Assembly: GCF_003002895.1 (NCBI RefSeq)
Contig: NZ_PVTI01000012.1
Location: forward strand, 1 to 64,000
Length of the DNA: 64,000 nucleotides
Direction: 5' to 3'
From: Knoellia remsis
GTDB taxonomy: Bacteria; Actinomycetota; Actinomycetes; Actinomycetales; Dermatophilaceae
The translations under genes and the position numbers were made by a program. Each line of letters starts with the position of its first letter. Position 1 is the first letter of the stretch. The notes under the pieces were generated by a model. The model had not been told where the DNA came from. It saw nothing but the letters and a program-made list of their open reading frames with translations, and did not search any database. Shown in pieces: positions 49,907 to 58,351 of the stretch.

Positions 49907-50688
49907 CCGGCGTCCTCGGCCGCGCGGCCGGGGGGCAGGGCACTGTCCGGACCACCGATGGCCGTCGAGATCGCGGCCGCGGTACGAGCGACCATGGAGC
50001 CGAGCTCCTCGACCTCGGCCCCGGTGACGTCGAAGGCGAGGGACGAGACCGAGACACCGCCGATCGGCTCCCCGCGGTGGTTGACGACAGCCGCTCCGAC
50101 GCAGCGGGTGTGTGGCTCGTTCTCCTCGTCGTCGACAGCGAAGGACCGGGTGCGCACCTTCGCGAGGTGACGCAACAGGACCGTGGCGTCGGTCATCGTG
50201 CGCGGGGTCAGCGGGGGCAGGCCGGCCCGGCGGGCGACCTGACGGACCTCGGCGTCGGGCAGCTGGGCGAGGACCGCCTTGCCGATGGCGGTGCAGTGCA
50301 ACGGCAGGGTCATACCGATCCGCGAGCGCATGGCGTAGGCACGGGTTCCCTCGAGCTTGTCGACGTAGACGAGCTGGTCGCCGTCGAGCATCGCGAAGTG
50401 CACCGTGCGGCCGCTCTCCTCGCAGAGCCGACGCAGTTGCGGCCGCGCGAGGCGGGCGAGGTCCTCCGACCCGGTGGTCCGCGACGGCAGCGACAGCAGC
50501 CGTGCCCCGAGCACGTAGGTCCGACCCTCCTCCTCTCGCGCCCAGCCCGCGGTGACGAGCTCCTGCAGGATGCGGTGCACCGTCGAGACGGGCAGCCCGG
50601 TGTGACGGGCGATGTCGCTGAGCCGGCGCTCGTGGGCGAGCGCCTCGGTGACGGCGATCGCCTTCTGCAGAGCGGTCATTCGCGTCAT
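49903..50688 (-). CDS. IclR-family regulator of the uronate locus
   Basis: A 261-residue regulator. N-terminal HTH: MTALQKAIAVTEALAHERRL, SDIARHTGLPVSTVHRILQE, GWAREEEGRTYVLGARLLSL. C-terminal GAF-like effector domain: MLDGDQLVYVDKLEGTRAYA, LPLHCTAIGKAVLAQLPDAE and EEVGSMV-type end. IclR members such as KdgR sense KDG, the intermediate of this pathway, so it is likely the repressor of the divergent operons. It overlaps kduD upstream (ATGA) and eda downstream (GTGA). Candidate operators lie at 52363-52419. Confidence 0.88.
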   Translation of the reverse strand: MTRMTALQKAIAVTEALAHERRLSDIARHTGLPVSTVHRILQELVTAGWAREEEGRTYVLGARLLSLPSRTTGSEDLARLARPQLRRLCEESGRTVHFAMLDGDQLVYVDKLEGTRAYAMRSRIGMTLPLHCTAIGKAVLAQLPDAEVRQVARRAGLPPLTPRTMTDATVLLRHLAKVRTRSFAVDDEENEPHTRCVGAAVVNHRGEPIGGVSVSSLAFDVTGAEVEELGSMVARTAAAISTAIGGPDSALPPGRAAEDAG

Positions 50689-51464
50689 CGAGCCATCCAT
50701 CCGCCGTCGACGGTGAGCACGTGCCCGTTGACGTATGCCGCGCCGGGGCTCGCGAGGTAGACCACCGCTGGCGCGATGTCCTCGGGCTTGGCCCACCGCC
50801 CGGCGGGGATGCGTCCCGAGATCGCCTCGAAGCGTTCCTCGTCCGCCCGCAGCGCCTCGGTGTTGTTGGTCTCGACGTAGCCCGGCGCCACCGCGTTGAC
50901 CCGGACCCCCGAGGCGGCCCATTCGTTCGCGAGGGCCTTGGTGAGACCGGCGACGGCGTGCTTGGTCGCGGCATACCCGGGAACGGTGACCCCACCCTGG
51001 AAGGAGAGGAGCGAGGCGATGGTGACCACCGCACCGTCACCGCGCTCGACCATGCGCGCGCCGAGGACCTGGCTGAGGAGCCAGACGGAGTCGAGGTTCA
51101 CGGCCCGCACGAGGTCCCAGTCCTCCATGGACATCTCGGCCGCGGGGCTGCGGCGGATGGTTCCGCCGTTGTTGACGAGGACGTCGATCCGGTGCTCGTC
51201 GGCGACTTGCGTCGCGAGCTCACGCACCGCGTCGCGATCGGCGAGATCGGCGGCGACGCCAAAAGCCTTGCGCCCCAACGCTTCCACCTCAGCGGCCACC
51301 TCGTCCACGTCGCCGGCCTCGCGCCCCCAGAGGACGACGTCCGCGCCTGCCGCGGCGAGCGCGACGGCGCAGGCCCGACCGATGCCGGTGCGCGCCCCGG
51401 TGACCAGGGCGGTGCGGCCGGCGAGTCCGAACTGCGCCTCGAGCCAGGCGGGGTCGGTCGTCAT
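50685..51464 (-). CDS. kduD: 2-dehydro-3-deoxy-D-gluconate 5-dehydrogenase (KduD)
   Basis: A 259-residue short-chain dehydrogenase. Cofactor motif TALVTGARTGIGRA (residues about 19-32), VNNGGTIRR, catalytic Ser in IASLLSFQGG and Tyr-x3-Lys in VPGYAATKHAVAGL, then RVNAVAPGYVETNNTEALR and GRWAKPEDIA typical of KduD. It reduces DKII to KDG. Its ATG overlaps the kduI stop (ATGA). The NGGTIRRSPAAEM and SFQGG details distinguish it from general SDRs such as the one at 60403-61170. Confidence 0.9.
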   Translation of the reverse strand: MTTDPAWLEAQFGLAGRTALVTGARTGIGRACAVALAAAGADVVLWGREAGDVDEVAAEVEALGRKAFGVAADLADRDAVRELATQVADEHRIDVLVNNGGTIRRSPAAEMSMEDWDLVRAVNLDSVWLLSQVLGARMVERGDGAVVTIASLLSFQGGVTVPGYAATKHAVAGLTKALANEWAASGVRVNAVAPGYVETNNTEALRADEERFEAISGRIPAGRWAKPEDIAPAVVYLASPGAAYVNGHVLTVDGGWMAR

Positions 51465-52288
51465 CGCAGGTCCGTCGTCGCGACCGCGTCCATGTCGTCG
51501 TAGGCGAGGTTCTCGCCGGCGGTCGACCAGACGAACTTGTAGGAGGCGGTGCCGGCACCGAAGTGGACCGACCACGGCGGCGAGATGATGGCCTGGCGGT
51601 CGGCCACGATCATGCTCTTGGTCCGGCCCGGCTGTCCGGCGATGTGGACGACCCGCTCGCCTTCGGGGAGGTCGAAGTAGAGGTAGCACTCGGTGCGTCG
51701 GTCGTGGGTGTGGCACGGCATGGTGTTCCAGACGTTGCCGGGCTCGATCGTCGTGATGCCGAGGGCGAGCTCACACGAGGCGACGCCCTGGTCGTGGACG
51801 TACTTGCGCAGGGTGCGCCGGCTCGCCTTCTCCTCCTCGCCGATCTCGACGGCCTGCGCGTCGGCCTTGCGGATCAGGGTGGTGGGGTGGGCGAGGTGCG
51901 CGGGTGCGCTCACGAGGTAGAACGCGGCGTCCCCGGACAGCGTGACCCGACCACTGCCCTGGCCGACATAGACGATGTCCTCGGCGTCCACGGCATACGA
52001 CTCGCCGCCGTCGACGGCGACGGTCCCCGACCCGGAGAGGCAGACGACCCCGAGCTCCCGCCTGTCCGTCAGGGTCCCCTTGGCGCGGATCTCCGGTGGG
52101 GCCTCGAGGTCGAGCGACCCTCCCGCGGGCAGCGCGCCGCCGAGCAGGATCCGGTCGCTCTGGCTGAGCATCCAGCGCACCTCGCCCTCGGCGAAGAGCT
52201 CCTCGACGAGGAACCGCTCGCGCAGCTGGTCGGGGGTGAGCGCGGCGAACTCGTGGGGGTGCGTGGCGATGCGGACGTCGGTGGACAT
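51461..52288 (-). CDS. kduI: 5-dehydro-4-deoxy-D-glucuronate isomerase (KduI)
   Basis: The 275-residue cupin-fold isomerase converts DKI, the spontaneous product of unsaturated uronates, to DKII. Key elements: VEELFAEGEVRWMLSQSDRI, LLGGALPAGGSLDLEAP, NTMPCHTHDRRTECYLYFDL near residue 195 with the zinc-binding His and Glu, and SPPWSVHFGAGTASYKFVW. Length is typical. It is the first gene of the minus-strand operon, starting 180 bp from the binding-protein gene on the other strand. Confidence 0.93.
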   Translation of the reverse strand: MSTDVRIATHPHEFAALTPDQLRERFLVEELFAEGEVRWMLSQSDRILLGGALPAGGSLDLEAPPEIRAKGTLTDRRELGVVCLSGSGTVAVDGGESYAVDAEDIVYVGQGSGRVTLSGDAAFYLVSAPAHLAHPTTLIRKADAQAVEIGEEEKASRRTLRKYVHDQGVASCELALGITTIEPGNVWNTMPCHTHDRRTECYLYFDLPEGERVVHIAGQPGRTKSMIVADRQAIISPPWSVHFGAGTASYKFVWSTAGENLAYDDMDAVATTDLR

Positions 52289-52362
52289 GCGGCGCGGCTC
52301 CTCGGTGTCGGTGGCTCGTGCGACGGGCGGACGTCTAGCGCTGAGGCGCCTTCCCGTCCAGC

Positions 52363-52419
52363 GGAAATGACTTCCCTTGCGGCTGAAACGCTGACCACTA
52401 TGCCTCAACGGCACCGTTG
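52363..52419. promoter_or_regulatory. Candidate operators in the divergent kduI / binding-protein promoter region
   Basis: The 180-bp gap 52289-52468 has two palindromes: CAACGG-ca-CCGTTG (52406-52419, perfect) and GGAAATGACTTCC (52363-52375, imperfect). Either could be the site of the IclR-family regulator that must control both arms. Assignment is by position only. Confidence 0.4.
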
Positions 52420-52468
52420 CCGCCAGAGCCCTTCCGGTCGGCGGCCCACACCCTCAGGAGTGACCCCG

Positions 52469-53773
52469 ATGCGTTCCACCCTCATCAGCGGCCTGGCCGC
52501 CGTGAGCCTCGCGACGACCCTCGCCGCCTGCGCCCCCGGCACGAGCGAGTCGGGCTCCGGCGCCGACGCGCCCGCGCCCTCCGGCTCGGTCGACCTCAGC
52601 TCCTTCAAGGGCAAGAAGATCACCTACCTCTACTTCACCGACGGACCGGACGAGGCCGCCACCCGCTCCCTGCTCAAGGAGTTCGAGAGCAAGACCGGCG
52701 GCACGGTCGACCTCCAGATCGTGCCGTTCGCCGACCTCCAGCAGTCGCTGCAGGCGCGGCTCTCCGGAGGGAACGCCCCGGACGTCGCGCGCCTCGCGGA
52801 CCTCGCGCCGTTCAAGGACGAGCTCATGGACCTCTCCGGCGTCGTCGGCGCGGACTACGCCGACCAGTTCCTCGCCGGCCCGGCGACGGCGATGAAGGAC
52901 GGCGACAAGATCATCGCCGTCCCCAACGACCTCACGATGAACGGGCCGTTCGTCAACACCGACCTCTTCGAGAAGGCCGGGGTCCCGGTGCCGACGAAGT
53001 GGACCTGGGACGAGATGGTGGCCGCGGCCAAGAAGGTGCAGGCCGCGAACAAGACGGAGGCGGGCATCGCCATCGACAAGTCAGGCCACCGGCTCTCGAC
53101 GATCCTCAGCCAGTTCGGCACGACGATGGTCGGCAAGGACCTCACGAACACCCTCGACGAGGCCAAGGCCACCAAGGCGATCGACAGTCTCGTCACGCTC
53201 ATCGAGGACGGCACCATCCCCAAGGACTTCTGGATCGAGTCCGGCAGCAAGTACAAGGGCGCCAACGAGATCTTCCTCGCCCAGCAGGCGCCGATCTACA
53301 TCTCCGGCAACTGGCAAGTGGCACAGTTCGCGGATGCGGCGAAGTTCGGCTGGAAGGCCGTCCCGAACGCCTGCGCGGAGCGCTGCGGTGGCTTCCCCGG
53401 CGGCAAGTACACCGTCGCCCTGAGCCAGTCCAAGGAACCCGAGATGGCTGCGGCCCTGGTCCAGTTCCTCAACTCCAAGGAGTCCCAGGCCACGATGGAC
53501 GCCGCGTCGATGTGGCTGCCCACCCGTAACGACCTCATCGAGGGCAAGGGCGTGACCTACCCCGACCGGCAGGCCGACATGGAGGTCTTCACCGCCGACG
53601 TGGGAGAGACCCCGGAGGACACCTACGACGCGGTCGCCTCGCCCGCGTTCGGCGCCTCGGCGACGGTCCTCGTCGAGGAGTTCGCCAAGGCCGTCGCGGG
53701 ACAGCAGGACGCGGCGACGACGGCGAAGAACCTCAAGGCCGGCATCGACCAGGCCATCGCCGACAGCAAGTGA
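52469..53773 (+). CDS. ABC sugar transporter solute-binding lipoprotein
   Basis: The 434-residue protein is a family 1 binding protein with a lipoprotein signal (MRSTLISGLAAVSLATTLAA then Cys21 in the LAAC lipobox) and a Ser/Gly/Pro linker. Core: ITYLYFTDGPDEAATRSLLK, LQARLSGGNAPDVARLADLA, NKTEAGIAIDKSGH, ISGNWQVAQFADAAKFGWKA and FLNSKESQATMDAASMWLPT. It presumably binds oligosaccharides from pectin, glycosaminoglycan or similar polymers, given the uronate genes around it. RBS CAGGAG. Coupled to the permeases. Confidence 0.9.
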   Translation: MRSTLISGLAAVSLATTLAACAPGTSESGSGADAPAPSGSVDLSSFKGKKITYLYFTDGPDEAATRSLLKEFESKTGGTVDLQIVPFADLQQSLQARLSGGNAPDVARLADLAPFKDELMDLSGVVGADYADQFLAGPATAMKDGDKIIAVPNDLTMNGPFVNTDLFEKAGVPVPTKWTWDEMVAAAKKVQAANKTEAGIAIDKSGHRLSTILSQFGTTMVGKDLTNTLDEAKATKAIDSLVTLIEDGTIPKDFWIESGSKYKGANEIFLAQQAPIYISGNWQVAQFADAAKFGWKAVPNACAERCGGFPGGKYTVALSQSKEPEMAAALVQFLNSKESQATMDAASMWLPTRNDLIEGKGVTYPDRQADMEVFTADVGETPEDTYDAVASPAFGASATVLVEEFAKAVAGQQDAATTAKNLKAGIDQAIADSK

Positions 53774-54717
53774 GCACCACGACCGCGGTCGCGGGCGCCC
53801 CCGAGACGGGGCGCCCGCCCACCGGACCGCCGCCCCGAGCCACTGCCGCCCGGTCCCGCAACCGTTGGGCCCCATGGCTGTTCGTCGCGCCGAACATGCT
53901 GGTCTTCCTCGTGTTCACGATCTGGCCGGCGATCAACGGCTTCAACATCTCGTTCTACGACAGCCGCAACGGTCGCACCTTCACCCCCGTGGGCACGGGC
54001 AACTACACCCGGATCCTCGGCGACGACGAGTTCTGGGGGGTCGTCCGGCACACCGTCGTCTTCGTCGTCGCCTTCGTCGTCGTGACGATGGTCCTGGCCA
54101 CGGCGCTCGCCCTCCTGCTCAACGCACAGCAGCGCGGCCGTGGCGTCCTGCGAGCGGCCTACTTCCTGCCCGTCCTCCTCTCCCCCGTCGTCGTCGGCCT
54201 CATCTGGGGTTGGGCGCTCGAGCGCCGGGTGGGGCTCGTCAACACCATCACGGAGGCGATCGGCCTGGGGCAGCCCGGCTGGCTCATCGACCCGACGCTG
54301 GCGATGACCTGCACCGTCCTCGTCGGCGTGTGGACCCACCTCGGCTTCTACGCGCTCATCCTGCTGTCCGGCCTCCAGGGCATCGACGGCAACGTCTACG
54401 AGGCGGCCCGCCTCGACGGCTCGAGCACGTGGCAGACGATCCGGCTCATCACCCTGCCCCTGCTGCGACCCACGATGCTCGTCGTGCTCATCCTCTCGAC
54501 GATCACCGGGTTCCAGGCCTTCGACTTCATCTACACCCTCACCGGTGGTGGGCCCACCGGCTCGACGACGCTCATCGTCCAGTACATCTACGAGCAGGCC
54601 TTCGAGTCGCCGATCCGCTACGGCCTCGCGAGCGCGGCCGGGGTCATCCTCTTCGTGACGATCTTCGGCATCACGCTGCTCAACTACCTGCTCGGACGAC
54701 GCCAGGAGGCCGTGTGA
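53770..54717 (+). CDS. ABC sugar permease (MalF/UgpA type)
   Basis: A 315-residue permease with six helices: WAPWLFVAPNMLVFLVFTIW at the start, then FFVVAFVVVTMV-like helices, EAARLDGSSTWQTIRLITLP (the EAA loop that docks the ATPase) near residue 213 and LTGGGPTGSTTLIVQYIYEQ. The first 30 residues are polar and disordered. The GTG start overlaps the stop of the binding-protein gene. It pairs with the following MalG-type permease. No ATPase gene is present, so a shared MsiK-type ATPase must serve. Confidence 0.92.
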   Translation: MSTTTAVAGAPETGRPPTGPPPRATAARSRNRWAPWLFVAPNMLVFLVFTIWPAINGFNISFYDSRNGRTFTPVGTGNYTRILGDDEFWGVVRHTVVFVVAFVVVTMVLATALALLLNAQQRGRGVLRAAYFLPVLLSPVVVGLIWGWALERRVGLVNTITEAIGLGQPGWLIDPTLAMTCTVLVGVWTHLGFYALILLSGLQGIDGNVYEAARLDGSSTWQTIRLITLPLLRPTMLVVLILSTITGFQAFDFIYTLTGGGPTGSTTLIVQYIYEQAFESPIRYGLASAAGVILFVTIFGITLLNYLLGRRQEAV

Positions 54718-55592
54718 CCACCGCGACCCCGACCGCACCCTCGACCGCGTCCCCGGATAACTCGGGGGTCCGCACGCCGCCGAGCACCGGCAGCATCATC
54801 CGCGCCACACTCCTCGTGGCCGGCGCGATCGTCATGCTCATCCCCGTCGTGTGGGCCGTGCTCTCGTCCTTCAAGGACACCTCCGAGCTGGCCCAGCGGC
54901 CGCCGACGATCCTGCCGCAGGACCCGACGTTCTCGAACTACACCGAGGCGCTCACGAGCTTCAGCTTCCTCACGTACTTCAAGAACAGCGTCGTCGTCAC
55001 GGTCGCCGCCACGGCCCTGACGCTGCTCATCAACTCGATGGCGGCGTTCGCCCTGGCGAAGTACAACTTCCGGGGCCGCAACGCGCTCTTCCTGCTGACG
55101 CTCGCGACGATCATGATCCCGCTGCAGGTCATCCTCATCCCCGTCTACCAGGTCGTCGCGAACCTCGGGCTCGTCAACTCGCTGTGGGGCCTCATCATCC
55201 CGCCGGCCGCGACCCCGACGGGCGTGTTCCTCCTGCGCCAGTACATGCTGACCATCCCCGACGACCTCATCGAGGCCGCCCGGATCGACGGCGCCTCGGA
55301 GTGGCGGATCTTCTGGCGGATCATCATGCCGCTGTGTCGCCCCGCCCTCGCCGTGGTCGCGATCTTCTCGATCATCTGGCGCTGGAACGACTTCCTCTGG
55401 CCGCTCATCGTCGCCCAGGACGAGAGCGTCTACACGCTGCCCGTGGCCCTGGCCCGCTTCAACGGGCAGCAGGTCGTGCCGTTCAACCTCGTGCTCGCGA
55501 TGTCCGTGCTGACGATCCTGCCCGTCGTCATCATCTTCCTCGTGCTGCAGCGCCACATCCTCACCGGCATCGCCCAGACGGGGCTGAAGTGA
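54714..55592 (+). CDS. ABC sugar permease (MalG/UgpE type)
   Basis: A 292-residue permease with six helices: ATLLVAGAIVMLIPVVWAVL, TYFKNSVVVTVAATALTLLI, LFLLTLATIMIPLQVILIPV, then the EAA loop DDLIEAARIDGASEWRIFWR and RWNDFLWPLIVAQDESVYTL. It completes the membrane part of the importer. GTG start overlapping the previous stop (GTGA); its own stop overlaps the GTG of the 920-aa gene. Confidence 0.92.
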   Translation: MTTATPTAPSTASPDNSGVRTPPSTGSIIRATLLVAGAIVMLIPVVWAVLSSFKDTSELAQRPPTILPQDPTFSNYTEALTSFSFLTYFKNSVVVTVAATALTLLINSMAAFALAKYNFRGRNALFLLTLATIMIPLQVILIPVYQVVANLGLVNSLWGLIIPPAATPTGVFLLRQYMLTIPDDLIEAARIDGASEWRIFWRIIMPLCRPALAVVAIFSIIWRWNDFLWPLIVAQDESVYTLPVALARFNGQQVVPFNLVLAMSVLTILPVVIIFLVLQRHILTGIAQTGLK

Positions 55593-58351
55593 CAGGAGAC
55601 CGCACCACCGTGAGCGGCAACCGCACCGTCCACCGACTCGGCCGCGACGGCGCGGTCCTCGACTGGCTCGTCGGGCCGGTGTGGGAGGCGCCCTGCCTCG
55701 ACCTCGGATCCGTCGTGCCCGCGGACGGCTCACCCTGGGACGATGGTGGCCGGCTGGGCCGGTGGCGGCTCACTAACGGTCCCGATGTCGCACCGGTCAA
55801 GGACGCCCTGTATGCCGTTGTCGGGCCTTCGCTGCCGGTCGCACCGTGGTCGCCGCCCGAGTTCTCGGAGGATGGCGACTTCCGTTGGCCCACACCGTTC
55901 CCCGCGTCATCGTCACCCGCGGGCGGGCCCGAGCGCGAGCTGCAGGGAACCTGGGAACGGCACCGGACGGCATACGACGGTGTCGTGGAGCGGTCGACGT
56001 TCTGCTACACGCCGACGTACCGCGCGTTCGTCGCGGCGACGCGGCTCGAGGTGGACCAGCCGGAGGTGCGCCGCCTCGTGGTCCGCAGCACCGGTCCGCT
56101 GCGGGTGTGGCTGCGCGGGGAGCTGGTGCTGGAACACCCGGAGTTCGGCTACATGCAACCGTGGACGCAGGTCGTCGAGACCCTGCTGCCCTCGGGGACG
56201 AGCGATCTCGTCGTGGCCTCGTGGAACGTCGCCCTGCGCGAGGTGCGCCAGACCGTGTCGGTCCACGTCGAGGGCCTGCCGGTGCGCGTCGTCATCCCGT
56301 CGGCGGGCGCCGACGAGTCACGGGACGCCGTCGCCGAAGGACTCCTCGACGCGGTGACGGTGCGCCAGTGGGAGGCGACCGACGGGTCGGCGACGCTGCA
56401 CGGTCCGCCGGGGCTGCGCGTCCGGGTCCACGCCGGCCGCCACGAGGTCGGGGCACACACCTTCGACGACGCCGGTGTCGCCACGGTCCCGCTCGTCGCC
56501 GGCGACGCCGACAGCGAGCAGGCCTCGATGCTCGGCACCGGCGAGATCAGCCTCACCGTCCGCGTCGACGACCCGGCGTGCCGCTCACGCCGCGACCTGC
56601 TCGTCGGTCACCTCCCCTGGCGGCAGCGCCACTCGCCCGAGGCCGGTCCGGACACGTGGCGGACCGAGCTGCTCACGCACGCAGCCGGCCGCGGCGGGTC
56701 GGCGCGGGCACTCGCCGAGCACGCCCTCGACCCATCGGCCAGCGGGGTCGTGGTCACCGCCGACGCCCTCGCCCCGGCCCTGGGGTTCATCACGAGCCGC
56801 TCCGACTGTGCCGACTTCGAGGCGGTCGGGCTCATGCTGCTGTGGCACCGGGTCCCCGCGGAGCGCTGGGCACCGGGGACGCGCGACTCCGTGCGCGAGG
56901 CCCTGCTCGACTTCAAGTACTGGATCGACCAGCCCGGCACCGACGCCATGTGCTACTTCACCGAGAACCACCAGATGGTGTGGCACACCGCGGAAACCCT
57001 TGTGGGAGAGACGTTCTCGCGCGACAAGTTCACCAACACCGGATGGACCGGGGCCGAGCACGCCGACCACGGACGTGACCTCGCCAAGGCCTGGGTCGAC
57101 CGCAAGCTGACGTCCGGCTTCAGCGAGTTCGATTCCAACGCCTACCTGGCGATCGACGCGCTCGCCCTCGTCGCCCTCGTCGACCACGCCGCGGACGGCG
57201 ACCTGCGACGACGGGCCGAGGCGCTGCTCGACAAGATCCTGCTCACGCTCGCGTCGAACTCGTGGCGCGGCACGCACGGGTCGGCCCACGGACGCAGCTA
57301 CACCCCGACCCTCAGGGCGTCCTGTCTCGAGGAGACGGCCGGCATCATGTGGGCCCTCTGGGGCATGGGCGCCCTCAACGAGGCCACGCTGCCGGCCACC
57401 GCGCTGGCGACCAGCACGGCATACGCGCTCCCCGAGGTGATCCGCGCGATCGCCTCCGAGCCGGACGCCGACTGGACCGGCACGCAGTCCTACCGCGGTG
57501 AGTACGCAATGGAACGTGACCTGCTCACGCGCGGCTACTCGTCGCGCGTCGTCGTCCGGCGCGGGCGCGGCGGCATGGTCTCGTCGGTGCAGGACTATCG
57601 CGTCGGCCTGCCGGGCCTCCAGGAACACGTCTGGGGCGTCACCCTGCCGGGCGCGGTGCAGGTGTGGGCGACGAATCCCGCTGCGGTGAACCACGGTTCG
57701 CACACTCGCCCCAGCGGATGGGTCGGCCACCGTGTCCTGCCGCGAGTCCGTCAGCACGACCGCACCGTCATCGCCCTGCACCGCGGCGACACCCTCGCCG
57801 AACACGTGCACCTGTGGTTCCCCGCCGCTCGTCTCGACGAGTGGCGCGTCGACGGCGACTGGCTCGTCGGTCGCAAGGGCGAGGGCTTCGTGGCGGTCGC
57901 GACCCCCGGCGGGTTCGAGCCCGTGCGCGCGGGTGACGAGGCCTGGCAGAGCTGGCTTCCGCGGCAGGCGCCCCTGCTCGTCGCGGTGCACGCCGACGAC
58001 GCGATGGTGGACGGGCTCGACGCGTTCGTCGCCGGGCTCCCCGAGCTGGAGTGGCGGCCCGGCGACACCGCGGTCCGGGTCGGGCCGAGCGCGTCGAGCG
58101 CTGACGCCCCGGTCGAGCTCGCCTGGGACGGACCGTTCCTCGTGAACGACCGGCCCGTGGATGTCGCGGACGGCGTCCCCGTGACGCCACCGCACCTCGA
58201 CAACCGCGCGACCCGGGTGGCGGCGGCCGACGACCTCGTCTCGGTGACGTGGGGCGGACACCTGCTCGAGATCGACCCCGTGGCGGGCCGACGACGAACG
58301 CCCGCGAGCGGCATACGCGACGAAGGGGTGGACGGCACCGATGGCGGCTGA
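55589..58351 (+). CDS. Unrecognised 920-aa cytoplasmic enzyme of the uronate locus
   Basis: I do not recognise this family. There is no signal peptide. The first 350 residues look beta-rich (VRRLVVRSTGPLRVWLRGEL, LEHPEFGYMQPWTQVVETLL), like sugar-binding or jelly-roll domains. Residues about 370-650 look like an alpha-helical toroid: CYFTENHQMVWHTAETLVGE (ENHQ 459-462), GFSEFDSNAYLAIDALALVA (SNAY 516-519), HGRSY 567-571 and EETAGIMWALWGMGALNEAT. The rest is again beta-rich (PGLQEHVWGVTLPGAVQVWA). This alpha-toroid plus beta-sandwich order is that of many polysaccharide lyases. It is translationally coupled to the MalG-type permease and overlaps the GH105-type gene by 11 bp, so it probably cleaves the imported oligosaccharide. 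GTG at 55610 is an alternative start. Confidence 0.7.
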   Translation: MTGDRTTVSGNRTVHRLGRDGAVLDWLVGPVWEAPCLDLGSVVPADGSPWDDGGRLGRWRLTNGPDVAPVKDALYAVVGPSLPVAPWSPPEFSEDGDFRWPTPFPASSSPAGGPERELQGTWERHRTAYDGVVERSTFCYTPTYRAFVAATRLEVDQPEVRRLVVRSTGPLRVWLRGELVLEHPEFGYMQPWTQVVETLLPSGTSDLVVASWNVALREVRQTVSVHVEGLPVRVVIPSAGADESRDAVAEGLLDAVTVRQWEATDGSATLHGPPGLRVRVHAGRHEVGAHTFDDAGVATVPLVAGDADSEQASMLGTGEISLTVRVDDPACRSRRDLLVGHLPWRQRHSPEAGPDTWRTELLTHAAGRGGSARALAEHALDPSASGVVVTADALAPALGFITSRSDCADFEAVGLMLLWHRVPAERWAPGTRDSVREALLDFKYWIDQPGTDAMCYFTENHQMVWHTAETLVGETFSRDKFTNTGWTGAEHADHGRDLAKAWVDRKLTSGFSEFDSNAYLAIDALALVALVDHAADGDLRRRAEALLDKILLTLASNSWRGTHGSAHGRSYTPTLRASCLEETAGIMWALWGMGALNEATLPATALATSTAYALPEVIRAIASEPDADWTGTQSYRGEYAMERDLLTRGYSSRVVVRRGRGGMVSSVQDYRVGLPGLQEHVWGVTLPGAVQVWATNPAAVNHGSHTRPSGWVGHRVLPRVRQHDRTVIALHRGDTLAEHVHLWFPAARLDEWRVDGDWLVGRKGEGFVAVATPGGFEPVRAGDEAWQSWLPRQAPLLVAVHADDAMVDGLDAFVAGLPELEWRPGDTAVRVGPSASSADAPVELAWDGPFLVNDRPVDVADGVPVTPPHLDNRATRVAAADDLVSVTWGGHLLEIDPVAGRRRTPASGIRDEGVDGTDGG

